This document shows positions 6,555 through 8,436 of a stretch of DNA of 8,436 bases, piece after piece. This DNA is from JAJOKK01 sp965370555 (GTDB taxonomy: Bacteria; Bipolaricaulota; Bipolaricaulia; UBA7950; UBA9294). Numbering within the stretch: the first letter of the stretch is position 1; every line of letters starts with the position of its first letter. The translations under genes and the position numbers were made by a program. Location: positions 1-8,436 of the forward strand of contig CBDUVB010000060.1 in the NCBI GenBank assembly GCA_965370555.1, given 5' to 3'. Under the pieces are notes generated by a model. That model saw only the letters and a program-made list of their open reading frames with translations, did not search any database and was not told the origin of the DNA.

Positions 6555-6710
6555 GTGGTGAAGGGGATCACCGGGCACCAATGGAGCCTGGAGGCCTGAA
6601 TAGGTGACGCACAGTTAGCGGTTTCGTGGTGATGGATGGCCTGTATACCCCTTCCACACCGAATTGCCTGCCACGAGCTGGGCCGGAAGAACGAACCCAA
6701 TCCTGCCCGC

Positions 6711-6923
6711 CTAGGCGTAAGTGAGTCGGCCCCTTGGTTCCGGTACGGATCTACCCAATTCGTTTGCAATATCGATCCATTCCTGAATGATCTGCTCGGC
6801 ATTCGAAAGGGCCTCTTGATAACTATTGCCGTCAGCCGTGCAACCTGGAAGTTCTGGGACCTCAGCAATGAACGCATTGTCCTCTGCGCTCCAGAAGATG
6901 ATGATTTCGTACTTCGTATCCAT
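6711..6923 (-). CDS. hicB: HicB-family antitoxin
   Basis: This 70-residue protein is a full-length short HicB antitoxin of the partial RNase H fold type. It has the strands MDTKYEIIIFWSAEDNAFIA (1-20), the signature EVPELPGC (21-28), ADGNSYQEALSNAEQIIQEW (30-49) and the typical end GRSVPEPRGRL (57-67). There is no added DNA-binding domain. The family binds and blocks HicA and often represses the operon. It starts two bases after the hicA stop, and its ribosome-binding site GGAGG (6935-6931) lies inside the last codons of hicA, so translation is coupled. The order toxin first, antitoxin second is usual for hicAB. Confidence 0.92.
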   Translation of the reverse strand: MDTKYEIIIFWSAEDNAFIAEVPELPGCTADGNSYQEALSNAEQIIQEWIDIANELGRSVPEPRGRLTYA

Positions 6924-6925
6924 GA

Positions 6926-7180
6926 TTAATCCTCCAAGGTCAGATTGTACTTCAGGATCACTCCACGCACCTGCTTCACCTGGTAAGGTTTGCCCTTGCC
7001 GTTCTTCGGCTGTAGATTGAGGATCTCTTCTACGTCGCTCCTCGTGAAGATGTGATGGTCGCCCTTGATGCGTTCCTCGAATCCGAGCCTCTTGAGAAGT
7101 GTCCGCAACCCGGTAAATGGGACATTCGCGTCCGAGCGCCGAAGTATGATATGCTCGTACAGCTTTTCGTGCTCACCCAT
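6926..7180 (-). CDS. hicA: HicA-family mRNA interferase toxin
   Basis: This 84-residue protein has the dsRBD-like HicA fold. Landmarks are RSDANVPFTGLRTLLKRLGF (15-34), the catalytic-histidine motif KGDHHIF (39-45, His42/His43), EEILNLQP (51-58) and GKPYQVKQVRGVILKY (63-78). The N-terminal extension EHEKLYEHIILRRSDAN is normal for the longer HicA group, which supports the ATG at 7180. Family members cleave mRNA on ribosomes when released from HicB. All expected residues are present, so the toxin is probably active. No ribosome-binding site precedes the ATG, and a -10 box lies six bases before it, which suggests leaderless or inefficient translation. It is the first gene of the hicAB operon, 105 bp after the dipeptidase stop. 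Confidence 0.92.
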   Translation of the reverse strand: MGEHEKLYEHIILRRSDANVPFTGLRTLLKRLGFEERIKGDHHIFTRSDVEEILNLQPKNGKGKPYQVKQVRGVILKYNLTLED

Positions 7181-7186
7181 GCACGG

Positions 7187-7216
7187 AGTATACCATCAAG
7201 GGCGGCGGCTTGTCCA
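7187..7216 (-). promoter_or_regulatory. hicAB promoter, possibly giving a leaderless mRNA
   Basis: The minus strand reads TGGACA (7216-7211), an 18-base spacer, and TATACT (7192-7187). Each box matches consensus at five of six positions. The hicA ATG begins six bases after the -10 box, just where transcription would start. Confidence 0.5.
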
Positions 7217-7269
7217 TTCGCGCCTCTAGATCAGAAAGTCAAAGATCTTCACCCGAAAACTGGACCAGG

Positions 7270-7397
7270 AGCTTCAGCGCTTTCGCTAGTCAGGTAATAC
7301 TTCACAGAAAACACGTCCGAAGTTCTGGTAGCAGACTTTCTCCACTTGACGAGTGCGAAGCCCAGCTGCAAGGAGTAGATCTGGAATCTTGTCGTAA
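7270..7397 (-). repeat. Direct repeat copy B (3' end of the intact dipeptidase gene)
   Basis: This is the partner of 6427-6554, comprising the last 36 codons of the dipeptidase gene plus 16 bases beyond its stop. The two copies bracket the hicAB operon in the same orientation. Confidence 0.85.
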
Positions 7398-8320
7398 TCG
7401 GCAATCCCTTTGATCTCACGTGGCATACTTGTAATTCCATCGAGGTCACCGCCGAGGCCGATGCAGTCCTCTCCCCCGATATCTATCGCGTGGCGGATGT
7501 GCTTTGCCGCCCAGTCGATCGACGGGCGCGGAATCGTGGCAATCTGTTCGCGCATCCGCTTCGTCGCCTCGGGGGTTTCTCCTTCAGAGCGGAACTTTCT
7601 CCGGTAGGCCATCTCTCGTTGATAGATCTCGGGGTCAAGAAAACCTGATGCGAGGTTGATCCCCATCACTCCGCCGCGATTAGCTAGGGTGCGGATCATC
7701 GCGTCGGTCAGGTTGCGCTTGCTCGGGCAGATGGCGCGGCAGTTGGAGTGGCTGGCGATGAACGGCCGCTTAGTGATTTCACAGACGTCCTTAAACGCGG
7801 AATCGGAGAGGTGGGAGACGTCGACCATCACTCCTAGTTCTTCCGTCAATTCGACGAGCTTCCTCCCCTCTTCGGTAAGAGGGGTGTTCGTTCCAAAGGC
7901 CGTTCCGGAGAAGGGGTTATCCTTCCAAGCGAGGATCAGATCGCGCACTCCGAGATCGTAGAAATGGTGCAAGTTCTCCGCACGACCTTCCAGTGGATCG
8001 GCTCCCTCCAGGCCGATCAGGGCAGCGATCGGGCCGCCATCGCACGCCACACGCAGTTCGGATGCGGTGCGTACGACCTCCATCTTGCCCTCACTCTTTG
8101 CGGCCATCTCGTTGATGGTGCGGATCATTGCCTCGGCCGTCTCGCGTTCCTTCTCGGGATGGCGCTCGCTCAACACGAAGCAGGCGAATACCTGGGCACA
8201 GCTTCCAGCCGAGAGCATCCCAGGGAGAGAAAGGTGCCCACTCCCCTCCCCAGTCTGAAAGTCGAGCGATCCGTCGAGGACCTTGATCACGGTGTCGCAG
8301 TGCGTGTCGAAGAATTTCAT
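7286..8320 (-). CDS. Membrane-dipeptidase-type (peptidase M19) dipeptidase
   Basis: This 344-residue zinc peptidase of family M19 (renal/membrane dipeptidase, bacterial AC-type) hydrolyses dipeptides, including some with D-residues. Metal ligands are all in place: DTHCD (His7, Asp9), the bridging Glu105 in LIGLEGADPL, His170 in DVSHLS and His191 in ASHSN. Substrate-binding Arg202 (SKRN) and Asp292 in GGDLDG are also present. The C-terminal helices end in YQNFGRVF (331-338). Length is typical, and no signal peptide is present, so it should be cytosolic. The ATG at 8320 is set by the family start (MKFFDTHCDT) and overlaps the stop of the RidA gene as ATGA, so the two are co-transcribed and coupled. 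The last 36 codons are repeated at 6443-6554. Confidence 0.95.
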   Translation of the reverse strand: MKFFDTHCDTVIKVLDGSLDFQTGEGSGHLSLPGMLSAGSCAQVFACFVLSERHPEKERETAEAMIRTINEMAAKSEGKMEVVRTASELRVACDGGPIAALIGLEGADPLEGRAENLHHFYDLGVRDLILAWKDNPFSGTAFGTNTPLTEEGRKLVELTEELGVMVDVSHLSDSAFKDVCEITKRPFIASHSNCRAICPSKRNLTDAMIRTLANRGGVMGINLASGFLDPEIYQREMAYRRKFRSEGETPEATKRMREQIATIPRPSIDWAAKHIRHAIDIGGEDCIGLGGDLDGITSMPREIKGIADYDKIPDLLLAAGLRTRQVEKVCYQNFGRVFCEVLPD

Positions 8321-8436
8321 CCGCGTGCTATCACTTCTATCTCCACCTTCGCTCCCTTCGGTAGCGCAGCGACCTCAATACACGCACGAGCAGGAAATGG
8401 ATCGGAGAAGAATTCCCCGTAGACCTTGTTCATCGC
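8317..8436 (-). CDS. ridA: RidA (YjgF/YER057c/UK114) family protein, N-terminus outside window
   Basis: Only the last 39 residues are visible: AMNKVYGEFFSDPFPARACI followed by EVAALPKGAKVEIEVIARG. This is the typical end of RidA-family enamine/imine deaminases. It includes the PAR arginine (residue 17 of this fragment) that binds the substrate carboxylate, the LPKGAKVEIE strand, and the glutamate of the active site. Family members clear reactive 2-aminoacrylate-type intermediates in the cytosol; other YjgF subgroups have different roles and the fragment cannot decide between them. Its stop overlaps the start of the dipeptidase gene, making an amino-acid or peptide metabolism operon. Confidence 0.9.
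   Translation of the reverse strand, partial: AMNKVYGEFFSDPFPARACIEVAALPKGAKVEIEVIARG

Noticed and set aside
1..8436. CRISPR array or tandem repeats
   Set aside because: I saw no regularly spaced repeats; the only substantial repeat is the two-copy dipeptidase tail.

Overview
The window looks like chromosomal DNA of an uncultured, mesophilic-type bacterium with intermediate GC. Ribosome-binding sites are strong AGGAGG types, several promoters are sigma70-like, and the window carries HicAB, DUF4143 ATPase, DUF5671 and RAYT genes. No rRNA or clade-defining protein is present, so I do not name a phylum. All intact genes are on the minus strand and read from right to left; the only plus-strand coding trace is a decayed transposase.

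Right end (8436-7286): the C-terminal end of a RidA-family protein is joined by an ATGA overlap to a complete M19 (membrane/renal-type) dipeptidase. Next (7216-6711) comes a hicA-hicB toxin-antitoxin pair with its own promoter, which may give a leaderless hicA transcript. Beyond hicB lies a broken second copy of the dipeptidase tail (6443-6554). The 128-bp stretch 6427-6554 therefore repeats 7270-7397 in direct orientation, and hicAB sits between the two copies. Seven bases further on is a 5' fragment of a tRNA-Ala-like gene that stops in the T loop (6419-6363). Together these mark a rearranged, probably once-mobile junction.

Middle (5969-4870): a two-gene operon encodes a four-helix DUF5671 membrane protein with a small N-terminal helical domain, and a translationally coupled single-pass protein with a pseudopilin-like architecture. 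Both are of unknown function. After about 275 bp comes a 460-residue protein (4594-3212) with a clear PD-(D/E)XK nuclease core and a long uncharacterised C-terminal part.

Left part (3211-1): about 700 bp holds an N-terminal remnant of a REP-associated tyrosine transposase on the plus strand. It is followed by a self-standing DUF4143-type AAA ATPase (2498-1050) with a good promoter, and then by a secreted phytase-esterase-like protein (827-1) that runs off the left edge.

The right-hand genes look metabolic (RidA, dipeptidase). From hicAB to the ATPase the region is accessory in character: a toxin-antitoxin pair, gene fragments, a tRNA remnant, a transposase remnant and two proteins with nuclease folds. 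I found no CRISPR array, complete insertion sequence or intact RNA gene, and no convincing rho-independent terminator.
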